The position numbers and the translations under genes were made by a program. Of a stretch of 64,000 nucleotides of DNA, positions 34,753 to 41,690 are shown in pieces. The stretch spans positions 17,653 to 81,652 of the forward strand of contig JAJPXQ010000030.1 of assembly GCA_021205385.1 (NCBI GenBank), written 5' to 3'. The notes under the pieces are model-generated. The model saw nothing but the letters and a program-made list of their open reading frames with translations, had not been told where the DNA came from and ran no database searches. The stretch comes from Lachnospiraceae bacterium (GTDB taxonomy: Bacteria; Bacillota; Clostridia; Lachnospirales; Lachnospiraceae). Position 1 is the first letter of the stretch. Every line of letters starts with the position of its first letter.

Positions 34753-37323
34753 ATGAGTGTTTTCAGTAAATTATTTGGAACTCACAGTGAGCGGGAGCTG
34801 AAGCTGATAAATCCGACGATTGACCGGATCGAGCAGCTGCGCCCGCAGATGCAGGAGCGAAGCGACGAGGAGCTGCGGGATCTGACGCGCCAGTATCGCC
34901 AGCGTCTGGCGGATGGCGAGACGCTGGACGACCTGCTGCCGGAGGCCTTCGCGACGGTACGCGAGGCGGCGAAGCGCGTGCTTGGGATGGAGCACTATCG
35001 CGTGCAGCTGATCGGCGGTCTGATTCTTCACCAGGGGCGTATCGCCGAGATGAAGACCGGTGAAGGAAAGACGCTGGTATCGACGCTTCCCGCCTACCTG
35101 AACGCCCTGGAGGGTAAGGGCGTCCACATCGTAACGGTCAACGACTACCTGGCAAACCGTGACGCGAACTGGATGGGAAAGGTGCACGAGTTCCTCGGGC
35201 TGACTGTGGGCGTCGTGCTGAACTCCTCGACGAAGGAGGAGCGCCGCGCGGCTTACAACTGCGATATTACTTATATTACGAATAATGAGCTCGGCTTTGA
35301 TTATCTGCGCGATAATATGGTGATCTACAAGGAGCAGCTCGTACAGCGCGAGCTGCACTATGCGATCATCGACGAGATCGACTCGATTCTGATCGACGAG
35401 GCGCGCACGCCGCTCATCATTTCCGGCCAGAGCGGCAAGTCGACGAAGCTCTATGAGCTCTGCGATTATGTAGCGCACACGCTGAAGCGCGGCGAGGCCA
35501 GCAAGGAATTCTCGAAGATGGACGCCATCATGGGCGAGGAGATCGAGGAGACCGGCGACTTCATTGTCAATGAGAAGGATAAGATCGTTCACCTGACCGC
35601 GGACGGCATCAAAAAGGTCGAGCAGTTCTTCAAGATCGAGAATCTCGCCGACGCGGAGAATCTCGAGATCCAGCACAACATGGATCTGGCGCTGCGCGCG
35701 AATAATCTGATGTTCCGCGACCAGGACTACGTGGTGAAGGACGACCAGATCTTCATTGTCGACGAGTTCACCGGACGTATCATGCCGGGCCGCCGCTATT
35801 CGGACGGCCTGCACCAGGCGATCGAGGCGAAGGAGCATGTGAAGGTAAAGCGCGAGAGCAAGACGCTCGCCACGATCACCTTCCAGAATTTCTTCAATAA
35901 ATATAAGAAGAAGTGCGGCATGACCGGTACGGCGCTGACCGAGGAGCAGGAGTTCCGCGCGATCTACGGTATGGACGTTGTGGAGATCCCCACGAACAAA
36001 CCGGTGATTCGCCAGGATCTGCAGGACGCGGTCTACAAGACGAAGAAAGAGAAACTCTTTGCGGTCTGCAATGAGATCGAGGCAGCGCACGCCAAGGGAC
36101 AGCCGATCCTCGTCGGTACGATCACAATCGAGGCGTCGGAGGAGCTGAGCAAACTGCTCACAAAGCGCGGCATCCAGCATGAGGTGCTGAACGCGAAGTT
36201 CCACGAGCGCGAGGCGGAGATCGTCGCGCTGGCAGGACGGCACGGCGCGGTGACGATCGCGACGAACATGGCCGGCCGTGGTACCGATATCCAGCTCGAC
36301 GAGGAGGCAAGAGCCGCCGGAGGTCTGAAGATCATCGGTACCGAGCGTCACGAGGCGCGGCGTATCGACAATCAGCTGCGTGGACGTTCCGGCAGACAGG
36401 GAGACCCGGGCGAGTCCCGTTTTTATATTTCGCTCGAGGACGACCTGATGCGACTGTTCGGTTCCGAGCGCCTGATGAGCATGTTCAACGCGCTGGGTGT
36501 GCCGGAGAACGAGCAGATCGAGCACAAGATGCTGTCCGGCGCGATTGAGAAGGCACAGACGAAGATTGAGAACAACAACTTCGGAATCCGCAAGAACCTG
36601 CTCGAGTACGACCAGGTCATGAACGAGCAGAGAGAGATCATCTACGGCGAGCGCCGCCGGGTGCTCGACGGCGAGAGCATGCGGGATTCCATCTACAAGA
36701 TGATTTCCGATGTGGTGGAGCGTGCGGTGGACGCTCTTATCGGCGAGGATCAGGAGCCCGAGGAGTGGGATCTGTCCGGACTGAACGAGACGCTGCTTCC
36801 GATCATTCCCTTTGAGCCGATTACGGCGGAGCGCCTGGGCTGTGGGAATAAGGCGGAGTTGAAGCATGCCCTGAAGCAGGAAGGAACCAGGCTCTACGAG
36901 GCAAAAGAAGCTGAATTCCCGAATCCGGAGATGATCCGTGAACTGGAGCGCGTGTTCCTGCTGAAGGTGATCGACCGCAAGTGGATGAATCACATCGACG
37001 ATATGGAGCAGCTGCGCCAGGGCATCGGCCTGCAGGCCTACGGACAGCGCGACCCGCTCGTGGAGTACAAGATGAGCGGCTATGAGATGTTCGACGAGAT
37101 GACTTCCGGCATCCAGGAGGATACGGTCCGATTGCTCATGCATGTGAAGATCGAAGAGAAGGCAGAGCGTGAGGAGGTCGCGCAGGTGACCGGTACCAAT
37201 AAGGACGAGTCGCTGGCAAAGAAACCTGTGCAGCGGGCGACGGAAAAAGTCTATCCGAACGACCCCTGCCCCTGCGGCAGCGGAAAGAAATACAAGCAGT
37301 GCTGCGGAAGAAAGAGGGCATAG
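34753..37323 (+). CDS. secA: Protein translocase ATPase SecA
   Basis: An 856-residue motor that pushes preproteins through SecYEG. Walker A is [12 protein letters not shown] near residue 98, the DEAD-like box is [21 protein letters not shown] near 205, and the helicase-2 part has [12 protein letters not shown] near 505 and [16 protein letters not shown] near 547. The C-terminus is the zinc-binding [17 protein letters not shown] that contacts ribosomes or substrates. It would export the surface proteins encoded at 41-62 kb. It shares a transcript with hpf. Confidence 0.98.
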   Translation: MSVFSKLFGTHSERELKLINPTIDRIEQLRPQMQERSDEELRDLTRQYRQRLADGETLDDLLPEAFATVREAAKRVLGMEHYRVQLIGGLILHQGRIAEMKTGEGKTLVSTLPAYLNALEGKGVHIVTVNDYLANRDANWMGKVHEFLGLTVGVVLNSSTKEERRAAYNCDITYITNNELGFDYLRDNMVIYKEQLVQRELHYAIIDEIDSILIDEARTPLIISGQSGKSTKLYELCDYVAHTLKRGEASKEFSKMDAIMGEEIEETGDFIVNEKDKIVHLTADGIKKVEQFFKIENLADAENLEIQHNMDLALRANNLMFRDQDYVVKDDQIFIVDEFTGRIMPGRRYSDGLHQAIEAKEHVKVKRESKTLATITFQNFFNKYKKKCGMTGTALTEEQEFRAIYGMDVVEIPTNKPVIRQDLQDAVYKTKKEKLFAVCNEIEAAHAKGQPILVGTITIEASEELSKLLTKRGIQHEVLNAKFHEREAEIVALAGRHGAVTIATNMAGRGTDIQLDEEARAAGGLKIIGTERHEARRIDNQLRGRSGRQGDPGESRFYISLEDDLMRLFGSERLMSMFNALGVPENEQIEHKMLSGAIEKAQTKIENNNFGIRKNLLEYDQVMNEQREIIYGERRRVLDGESMRDSIYKMISDVVERAVDALIGEDQEPEEWDLSGLNETLLPIIPFEPITAERLGCGNKAELKHALKQEGTRLYEAKEAEFPNPEMIRELERVFLLKVIDRKWMNHIDDMEQLRQGIGLQAYGQRDPLVEYKMSGYEMFDEMTSGIQEDTVRLLMHVKIEEKAEREEVAQVTGTNKDESLAKKPVQRATEKVYPNDPCPCGSGKKYKQCCGRKRA

Positions 37324-37372
37324 CTATAGATAAGGAGCCGCTTGTGCGGCAGATGTAAAATCATAAGATTAT

Positions 37373-37416
37373 TGGTCAGTTCGAGACCTTCCTGACCAGA
37401 AAAACAAAACTAAAGG
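37373..37416 (+). ncRNA. PreQ1-I riboswitch candidate
   Basis: A 7-bp stem (TGGTCAG / CTGACCA) encloses TTCGAGACCTTC and is followed by the A-rich tail AGAAAAACAAAACTAAAGG, which leads into the ribosome-binding site. This is the architecture of class I preQ1 riboswitches, whose A-rich tail folds back on the stem. The downstream gene is the preQ1 transporter queT. The short P2 pairing (GAG with CUA) is imperfect. Confidence 0.75.
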
Positions 37417-37428
37417 AGACAACTGAAT

Positions 37429-37911
37429 ATGAAGGAAAAAAAGACACTGTTTCTGACCCAGGCTGCACTGATCGCGGCCGTTTACGTGGTGCTCTGCGTG
37501 GTATTCGCGCCGATCAGCTACGGAGAGATCCAGGCGCGAATTGCCGAGGCGCTGACGGTTCTGCCGTATTTTACACCGGCGGCGATACCGGGGCTGTTTA
37601 TCGGCTGCCTGCTGTCGAACGTTATCGGCGGAAGTATTCTGCCGGATGTGATTTTCGGCAGCATCGCGACGCTCATCGGGGCGATCGGGACCTGGAAGCT
37701 GCGCGGACACCGTTTCCTGGCCTTGCTGCCGCCGATCATCGCGAATACGCTGATCGTGCCGTTCGTCCTGCGTTACGGCTACGGGACGAATCTTCCGATC
37801 CCCTTTATGATGCTGACGGTCGGCATCGGAGAGATCCTGGCGATCGGGGTGCTGGGAAGCATTCTTCTGAGCGTGCTGCTCCGCTATAAGGGTGCGATCT
37901 TCCGCGAATGA
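37429..37911 (+). CDS. queT: QueT-family queuosine-precursor transporter (ECF S component)
   Basis: A 160-residue membrane protein with about five helices. QueT features are FAPISYGEIQARIAEALTVLPYF near residue 25 and GLFIGCLLSNVIGG near 60. It imports preQ1 or a related deazaguanine for tRNA queuosine, using a shared ECF energising module. AAAGGAG precedes the start and is part of the preQ1 switch, so preQ1 would block translation. Confidence 0.92.
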   Translation: MKEKKTLFLTQAALIAAVYVVLCVVFAPISYGEIQARIAEALTVLPYFTPAAIPGLFIGCLLSNVIGGSILPDVIFGSIATLIGAIGTWKLRGHRFLALLPPIIANTLIVPFVLRYGYGTNLPIPFMMLTVGIGEILAIGVLGSILLSVLLRYKGAIFRE

Positions 37912-37912
37912 T

Positions 37913-38269
37913 CTATTTCTTCATTTGGGAATCGAAGATCAGACTCGCGAGGTAGCCGAACACAAGCGCCGCGCAGGTGCCGGCGGAACCGGCGGTGAAG
38001 CCGCCCTTGAAGACGCCGATCAGGCCTTCTTCATCCACGGCGGTCTTTACGCCCTCCCAGAGTACATTTCCGAAGCCGGTGAGCGGGACACTGCCGCCGG
38101 CTCCCGCATAATCCAGAAAGGGTTTGTAGATGCCGACCGCGCCGAGGACCGCTCCTGTGCAGACCAGCAGGACCATGATGCGCCCGGGCATGAGCTTTGT
38201 CTTTTCCATAAGGATCTGGACGAGCGTGCAGATCAGCCCGCCGATCCAGAAAGCATTGATATAGTCCAT
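37913..38269 (-). CDS. spoVAE: Stage V sporulation protein AE
   Basis: A 118-residue membrane protein of the SpoVA channel family, which moves dipicolinate into the forespore. It begins MDYINAFWIGGLICTLVQIL and contains TGFGNVLWEGVKTAVDEEGL near residue 58, both typical of SpoVAE(b). ATG 38269 follows GAGGAG; the longer frame upstream has no support. The other spoVA genes are not in the window. It converges with queT, with one base between their stops. Confidence 0.9.
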   Translation of the reverse strand: MDYINAFWIGGLICTLVQILMEKTKLMPGRIMVLLVCTGAVLGAVGIYKPFLDYAGAGGSVPLTGFGNVLWEGVKTAVDEEGLIGVFKGGFTAGSAGTCAALVFGYLASLIFDSQMKK

Positions 38270-38355
38270 AGAATTATCACTCCTCGTCTGCAGTATTTCC
38301 CGCAGGACCGGAAAATATGCAGCCGGCGCGCGGACATAAGGGGAAGATTTTTTCA

Positions 38356-38384
38356 TTGACACGTTTCGCAAATTGTGCTATATT
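38356..38384 (+). promoter_or_regulatory. tRNA-Trp promoter
   Basis: TTGACA (38356-38361), 17-nt spacer, TATATT (38379-38384), 22 nt before the tRNA. Confidence 0.85.
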
Positions 38385-38405
38385 ATGCAGGTGTCAATGA
38401 CGCGT

Positions 38406-38478
38406 AGGGATATAGTTCAGTCGGTAGAACGTTGGTCTCCAAAACCAAATGTCGAGGGTTCGAGTCCTTCTGTCCCTG
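38406..38478 (+). tRNA. tRNA-Trp (anticodon CCA)
   Basis: A 73-nt cloverleaf: acceptor AGGGATA/TGTCCCT, D arm with GTTC-AGTCGGTA-GAAC, anticodon arm TTGGT-CTCCAAA-ACCAA, T arm GAGGG-TTCGAGT-CCTTC, discriminator G. The 3' CCA is not encoded. Confidence 0.96.
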
Positions 38479-38483
38479 CTTCA

Positions 38484-38512
38484 GGCTCCGGAAATATTCC
38501 GGAGCCATTTTT
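38484..38512 (+). terminator. tRNA-Trp terminator
   Basis: A perfect 10-bp stem (GGCTCCGGAA / TTCCGGAGCC) with an ATA loop, followed by ATTTTT. Confidence 0.93.
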
Positions 38513-38598
38513 ATGTCAGAAAATGCGTAAACGACAGTTTTACATTTGATTAAAAAAGTGCTATAGTAGATCGGAGACTGAGAAAGGAAGTGAAGGCC

Positions 38599-39123
38599 AT
38601 GAGGGAGGTCAGGGCCGGACAGTTTTACAGGCATTTCAAGGGCGGTACATACCAGACGCTGGCTGTGGCAGAGCATACGGAGACCGGAGAGCGGCTGGTG
38701 ATTTATCAGGCGCTGTACGGTGACTATCGCGTGTATGCAAGGCCTTACGACATGTTTGTGGGCGAGGTGGATCGCGGGAAATATCCGCAGGCCGGACAGA
38801 TCTATCGCTTTGAAGAGATCGAGCCGCAGAGCAGCGCGTCGGAGCGGAAGGAGGGGCAGGCCCCCACGGCGTGTGAGGAAAAGCAGACAGAGCGGCAGGA
38901 CGGGGTCAATCCGATTCTGCTGGAATTCCTCGATGCGGATACGCTGGAGGAGAAGACCCATATTCTGATCCGTTATCGGAATCAGATGGATGAGAGTCTG
39001 CTGAACAGTATCGCGATCGCTTTGGACGTCGTGGTGGAGAAGAAGGGCATTCAGGAAAAATACGACGAAATCCTGAACTGTCTGTCGATGATGAAGCGCT
39101 TCGAGACGACGCGGCTTCGCTGA
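38599..39123 (+). CDS. DUF1653 domain protein
   Basis: A 174-residue protein. Residues 1-65 are a DUF1653 domain (AGQFYRHFKGGTYQTLAVA near 6, VIYQALYGDYRVYARPYDMF near 35), a small beta barrel of unknown function. A Glu/Gln-rich linker and a helical C-terminus (KTHILIRYRNQMDESLLNSI) follow. ATG 38599 lies 10 nt after GAAAGGAAG; an in-frame GTG at 38590 is less likely. Confidence 0.8.
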   Translation: MREVRAGQFYRHFKGGTYQTLAVAEHTETGERLVIYQALYGDYRVYARPYDMFVGEVDRGKYPQAGQIYRFEEIEPQSSASERKEGQAPTACEEKQTERQDGVNPILLEFLDADTLEEKTHILIRYRNQMDESLLNSIAIALDVVVEKKGIQEKYDEILNCLSMMKRFETTRLR

Positions 39124-39150
39124 AAAGGAAAAAGAAAGAGGAGAGACGAT

Positions 39151-39990
39151 ATGGCTGAGAAATCATGCAGCAGCAAGGGCTGTACCAAAGAGAGCTGCGA
39201 GGGCTGTCCGAGCGCCGCGAAGCCGCAGAGCATGCTCGCGGAGCCAAATAAGGCATCTCATGTAAAGAAAGTGATCGCTGTCGTGAGCGGAAAGGGCGGC
39301 GTCGGAAAATCATTGATCACCGCTTCGCTTGCCAATCTTATGAAAAAGCAGGGTTATGCGGTGGGTATCCTCGACGCAGATATCACCGGTCCTTCGATTC
39401 CGAAGATGTACGGGATTCACGGCCCGGCGGAGGCAGTCGGGGAAGACATTCTGCCCGTTGTGACAGAGAACGGCATCCCGGTCATGTCGATCAACCTTCT
39501 GCTGCCGGACGAGGAGTCGCCGGTCATCTGGCGCGGACCGATTCTCGCAAATATGGTCAAGCAGTTCTGGAGCAATGTGATCTGGGGCGATCTCGATTAT
39601 CTCTTTGTCGATATGCCGCCGGGAACCGGCGACGTACCGCTGACGGTGTTCCAGTCCCTGCCGGTTGACGGCATCATCGTCGTGACCTCTCCGCAGGATC
39701 TGGTCAGCCTGATCGTGAAGAAAGCGCTGAACATGGCGAAGAGCATGCATATTCCGGTGCTCGGCCTGGTGGAGAATTACAGCTATGTGGTCTGCCCGGA
39801 CTGCGGGAAAGAAATGCATATTTTCGGGGAGAGCGGCATTGAAAAGCTGGCGGAAGAAGTTGGACTGCCGGTGCTCGGACAGGTGCCGATTGAGCCGAAA
39901 TTCGCCGAGTGCGCAAACGGAGACTTTGCAGGGGCGGAGAATGCGTACCTGACGGCGGCGGAGGATCTGCTGATTTCCGTGAGGGGCTGA
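39151..39990 (+). CDS. mrp: Mrp/NBP35-family iron-sulfur carrier ATPase
   Basis: A 279-residue deviant-Walker P-loop ATPase that holds and delivers Fe-S clusters. The N-terminus is cysteine-rich (CSSKGCTKESCEGCP). The P-loop is VSGKGGVGKS near residue 47, then DADITGPSIPKM near 75, MPPGTGDVPLT near 154, and a C-terminal CPDCG near 214 that would bridge a cluster in the dimer. AGAGGAGAG precedes the start. Its terminator ends just before the invertible element. Confidence 0.93.
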   Translation: MAEKSCSSKGCTKESCEGCPSAAKPQSMLAEPNKASHVKKVIAVVSGKGGVGKSLITASLANLMKKQGYAVGILDADITGPSIPKMYGIHGPAEAVGEDILPVVTENGIPVMSINLLLPDEESPVIWRGPILANMVKQFWSNVIWGDLDYLFVDMPPGTGDVPLTVFQSLPVDGIIVVTSPQDLVSLIVKKALNMAKSMHIPVLGLVENYSYVVCPDCGKEMHIFGESGIEKLAEEVGLPVLGQVPIEPKFAECANGDFAGAENAYLTAAEDLLISVRG

Positions 39991-40013
39991 TATAATTATA
40001 TAGTGGATATTTT

Positions 40014-40045
40014 AGCCGGGGGCAGAGATGCTCCCGGCTTTTTTT
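40014..40045 (+). terminator. mrp terminator
   Basis: AGCCGGG (40014-40020) pairs with CCCGGCT (40032-40038) and is followed by seven T, 6 nt before the left inverted repeat. Confidence 0.9.
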
Positions 40046-40050
40046 GCATT

Positions 40051-40078
40051 GCAGCTCTCTAAGTAAGCCACTAAGAGA
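40051..40078 (+). repeat. Left inverted repeat (IRL) of the invertible segment
   Basis: This 28-bp sequence recurs in inverted orientation at 41535-41562 with 26 identities. The inner 20 bp, CTAAGTAAGCCACTAAGAGA (40059-40078), is a perfect match. It lies outside any gene, directly after the mrp terminator. Confidence 0.95.
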
Positions 40079-40108
40079 GCCATTGAAATGGCGGAACGAT
40101 CGTTTTCG

Positions 40109-40132
40109 GTCGCCGCAGCGACATCTTTTTTT
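40109..40132 (+). terminator. Weak terminator-like hairpin inside the invertible segment
   Basis: GTCGC-CGCA-GCGAC is followed closely by seven T on the plus strand, opposite to the direction of the adjacent promoter. It would stop rightward readthrough from mrp. Confidence 0.5.
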
Positions 40133-40134
40133 CT

Positions 40135-40163
40135 ATTATAGTGCATTCGTTTGCATTATTCAA
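40135..40163 (-). promoter_or_regulatory. Outward-facing promoter inside the invertible segment
   Basis: On the minus strand, TTGAAT (40163-40158), a 17-nt spacer and TATAAT (40140-40135) make a near-consensus sigma-A promoter. Its start point would be near 40128. It reads left, through IRL. After inversion it would lie near 41473-41501 and read right, through the right repeat into the pilin gene, about 206 nt from start point to ATG. Confidence 0.82.
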
Positions 40164-40243
40164 GGGATAATGCGGAGAAAAAACGGCGGAAACGGAAAAA
40201 ACAGTTCAGAAAAAACGGCAAAATTCCGCAAATGTGAAAGCTC

Positions 40244-40263
40244 AGTGGTCAGAATCGTGGTCA
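40244..40263 (+). repeat. Arm-site-like direct repeat, copy 1
   Basis: AGTGGTCAGAATCGTGGTCA contains two GTGGTCA heptamers 12 bp apart. The same 20 bp occurs at 41468-41487. They resemble the arm-type sites bound by the N-terminal domain of Tn916/lambda-type integrases. Confidence 0.7.
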
Positions 40264-40306
40264 GAAAATCCGGATGAATATTTTAGAAAGTGAGGTCATA
40301 TAATTT

Positions 40307-41509
40307 ATGGGAAGGCGTGGAGAGAACATTCGGAAACGCGAGGATGGAAGATGGGAGGCCCGGGTCATTCAGGGCGCTCCCAGGGAAGGCAGGACAAACT
40401 ATAAATATTTTTATGGAAAATCCTACCGGGACGTGAAGCGAAAGAAGACGGAGTACCTCCTTCTGCTTGAAAGTGAGGGCGCAGGGTCTGCGGACATGCC
40501 CTCTCCAGGCAGAATGGCAGGTGGCATTGCGGAGGAGCTGCGTTTTCGTCAGGTTGTGGAGGAATGGCTTGCCTCAAAGCAGACGATCGTGAAGGCGTCC
40601 ACCCTCGCCTGTTACACCACGATGGCGGAGGCCTACATTCTGCCGAAGCTGGGGGATCTTACCCCTGCGCAGATTGATGCCTCTGTTCTGGCCGGATTTC
40701 TGGCGGAGCAGAAGGAACATGGCCGGCACAAAAACGGCGGCATGCTCTCCGGCAAGACGCTTGCTGATCTGCGCATGATCCTGATGCAGATTCTGAGCTT
40801 TGCGAAGGCGCGGGGAATGATCCGGGCGGTGCCGGACTGTCCGTCCGTCAATGTCCGCCCCGCGGCTCCCTGCGTCCTGACAAAGCGGGAGCAGGAGCTG
40901 CTCGAACAGGCCGTACTCAGCGAGGACAATCCTTTTTCTCTTGGCATTCTTCTCTCCCTCTACGGAGGTCTGCGTATCGGAGAAGTATGCGCTCTGAGAT
41001 GGGGCGATTTTGACAGAGGGAACGGCACTGTCCACATATCCAGGACGGTATCCCGGATTGCGGATCTGGACGCCTCGACTCCTTCCCGGACGAAGCTGGT
41101 CATCGACACGCCCAAGACGGACTGTTCGATTCGCACCGTGCCGCTTCCGGCGCCGGTGTTCCGGTATCTGATGCAGCGCAGCCAGTGCGGGGAGAACTAT
41201 GTCGTGACCGGCTCCGCGAAATACATGGAGCCGAGGGTCTGCCGGGAACGATATAAACGCCTGCTGCGCCGCGCCGGAGTTCCCGGCCATACTTACCATT
41301 CGCTTCGGCACACCTTCGCAACCCGCTGTGTGGAAAATGGCGTGGACATGAAATCGCTCAGCGAGATCATGGGCCATTCCGACGTGAAGATCACCATGCA
41401 GCGCTACATCCATCCGTCTATGGACGCAAAAAGAGAACAGATCGATAAACTGCCATGTTTTGACGTGAGTGGTCAGAATCGTGGTCATCAAAACACTTCA
41501 GATGCCTGA
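40307..41509 (+). CDS. Tyrosine recombinase, probable DNA invertase of the flanking repeats
   Basis: A 400-residue site-specific recombinase. Residues 1-50 form an AP2-like arm-binding domain (RRGENIRKREDGRWEARVI, YKYFYGKSYRDVKRKK). Residues 85-180 are the SAM-like core-binding domain. The catalytic domain has R in YGGLRIGEVCALRW near 223, H-x-x-R in YHSLRHTFATR near 330, and the nucleophilic tyrosine in MQRYIHPSMD near 366. It is Tn916/phage-integrase-like, but no excisionase, relaxase or phage genes are nearby, and it lies between inverted repeats. GTGAGG precedes the ATG. A terminator overlaps its stop. Confidence 0.93.
   Translation: MGRRGENIRKREDGRWEARVIQGAPREGRTNYKYFYGKSYRDVKRKKTEYLLLLESEGAGSADMPSPGRMAGGIAEELRFRQVVEEWLASKQTIVKASTLACYTTMAEAYILPKLGDLTPAQIDASVLAGFLAEQKEHGRHKNGGMLSGKTLADLRMILMQILSFAKARGMIRAVPDCPSVNVRPAAPCVLTKREQELLEQAVLSEDNPFSLGILLSLYGGLRIGEVCALRWGDFDRGNGTVHISRTVSRIADLDASTPSRTKLVIDTPKTDCSIRTVPLPAPVFRYLMQRSQCGENYVVTGSAKYMEPRVCRERYKRLLRRAGVPGHTYHSLRHTFATRCVENGVDMKSLSEIMGHSDVKITMQRYIHPSMDAKREQIDKLPCFDVSGQNRGHQNTSDA
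41468..41487 (+). repeat. Arm-site-like direct repeat, copy 2
   Basis: Identical to 40244-40263. It lies inside the last codons of the recombinase gene, 47 bp from the right inverted repeat. Confidence 0.7.
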
Positions 41510-41525
41510 TTTTCAGGGCTTTTTT
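41505..41525 (+). terminator. Recombinase terminator
   Basis: CCTGA-TTT-TCAGG is followed by GCTTTTTT, overlapping the stop codon. In the sequenced orientation it shields the pilus operon from recombinase transcription. Confidence 0.65.
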
Positions 41526-41534
41526 CCAGCATTT

Positions 41535-41562
41535 TCTCTTAGTGGCTTACTTAGGGAGCAGC
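41535..41562 (-). repeat. Right inverted repeat (IRR) of the invertible segment
   Basis: Reverse complement of 40051-40078 with two mismatches; the inner 20 bp (41535-41554) is identical. Confidence 0.95.
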
Positions 41563-41690
41563 TGTGTATGGTCATCGCCATGCACAGTACTCTCCGGGTG
41601 TGGTACAGACTCCGGCCTTGATAGTATTACATGGATGGAGCATTTTTATACTGGCGAGGATAGTAAAAAGTAGCACAAGGAGATCAAACT
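41563..41690 (+). promoter_or_regulatory. Fixed leader of the pilus operon
   Basis: 128 bp between the right repeat and the first pilin. It has a TATACT (41647-41652) but no acceptable -35 at 16-19 nt, and no terminator. AAGGAGA precedes the pilin ATG. This fits a leader that relies on a promoter delivered by inversion. Confidence 0.55.

Larger units (their letters stand above)
40051..41562. mobile_element. Predicted self-inverting DNA element carrying its own tyrosine recombinase
   Basis: A segment of 1,456 bp (40079-41534) is bounded by 28-bp inverted repeats. It contains a tyrosine recombinase gene with its own terminator, two copies of a 20-bp direct repeat, and an outward-facing near-consensus promoter at the left end. 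Inverted rather than direct repeats mean that recombination would flip the segment, not excise it. The right end lies 128 bp before a pilus operon with no good promoter of its own. As sequenced, the promoter faces away from that operon (OFF). Confidence 0.82.

Noticed and set aside
34771-37143. A 790-codon open frame on the minus strand opposite secA
   Set aside because: secA on the plus strand is unmistakable over the same DNA. GC-rich third positions leave the antisense frame open by chance; it has no ribosome-binding site or recognisable domain.
40051-41562. Reading the integrase as a prophage or integrative conjugative element
   Set aside because: The flanking repeats are inverted, not direct; the segment holds a single gene and no phage, relaxase or excisionase functions.
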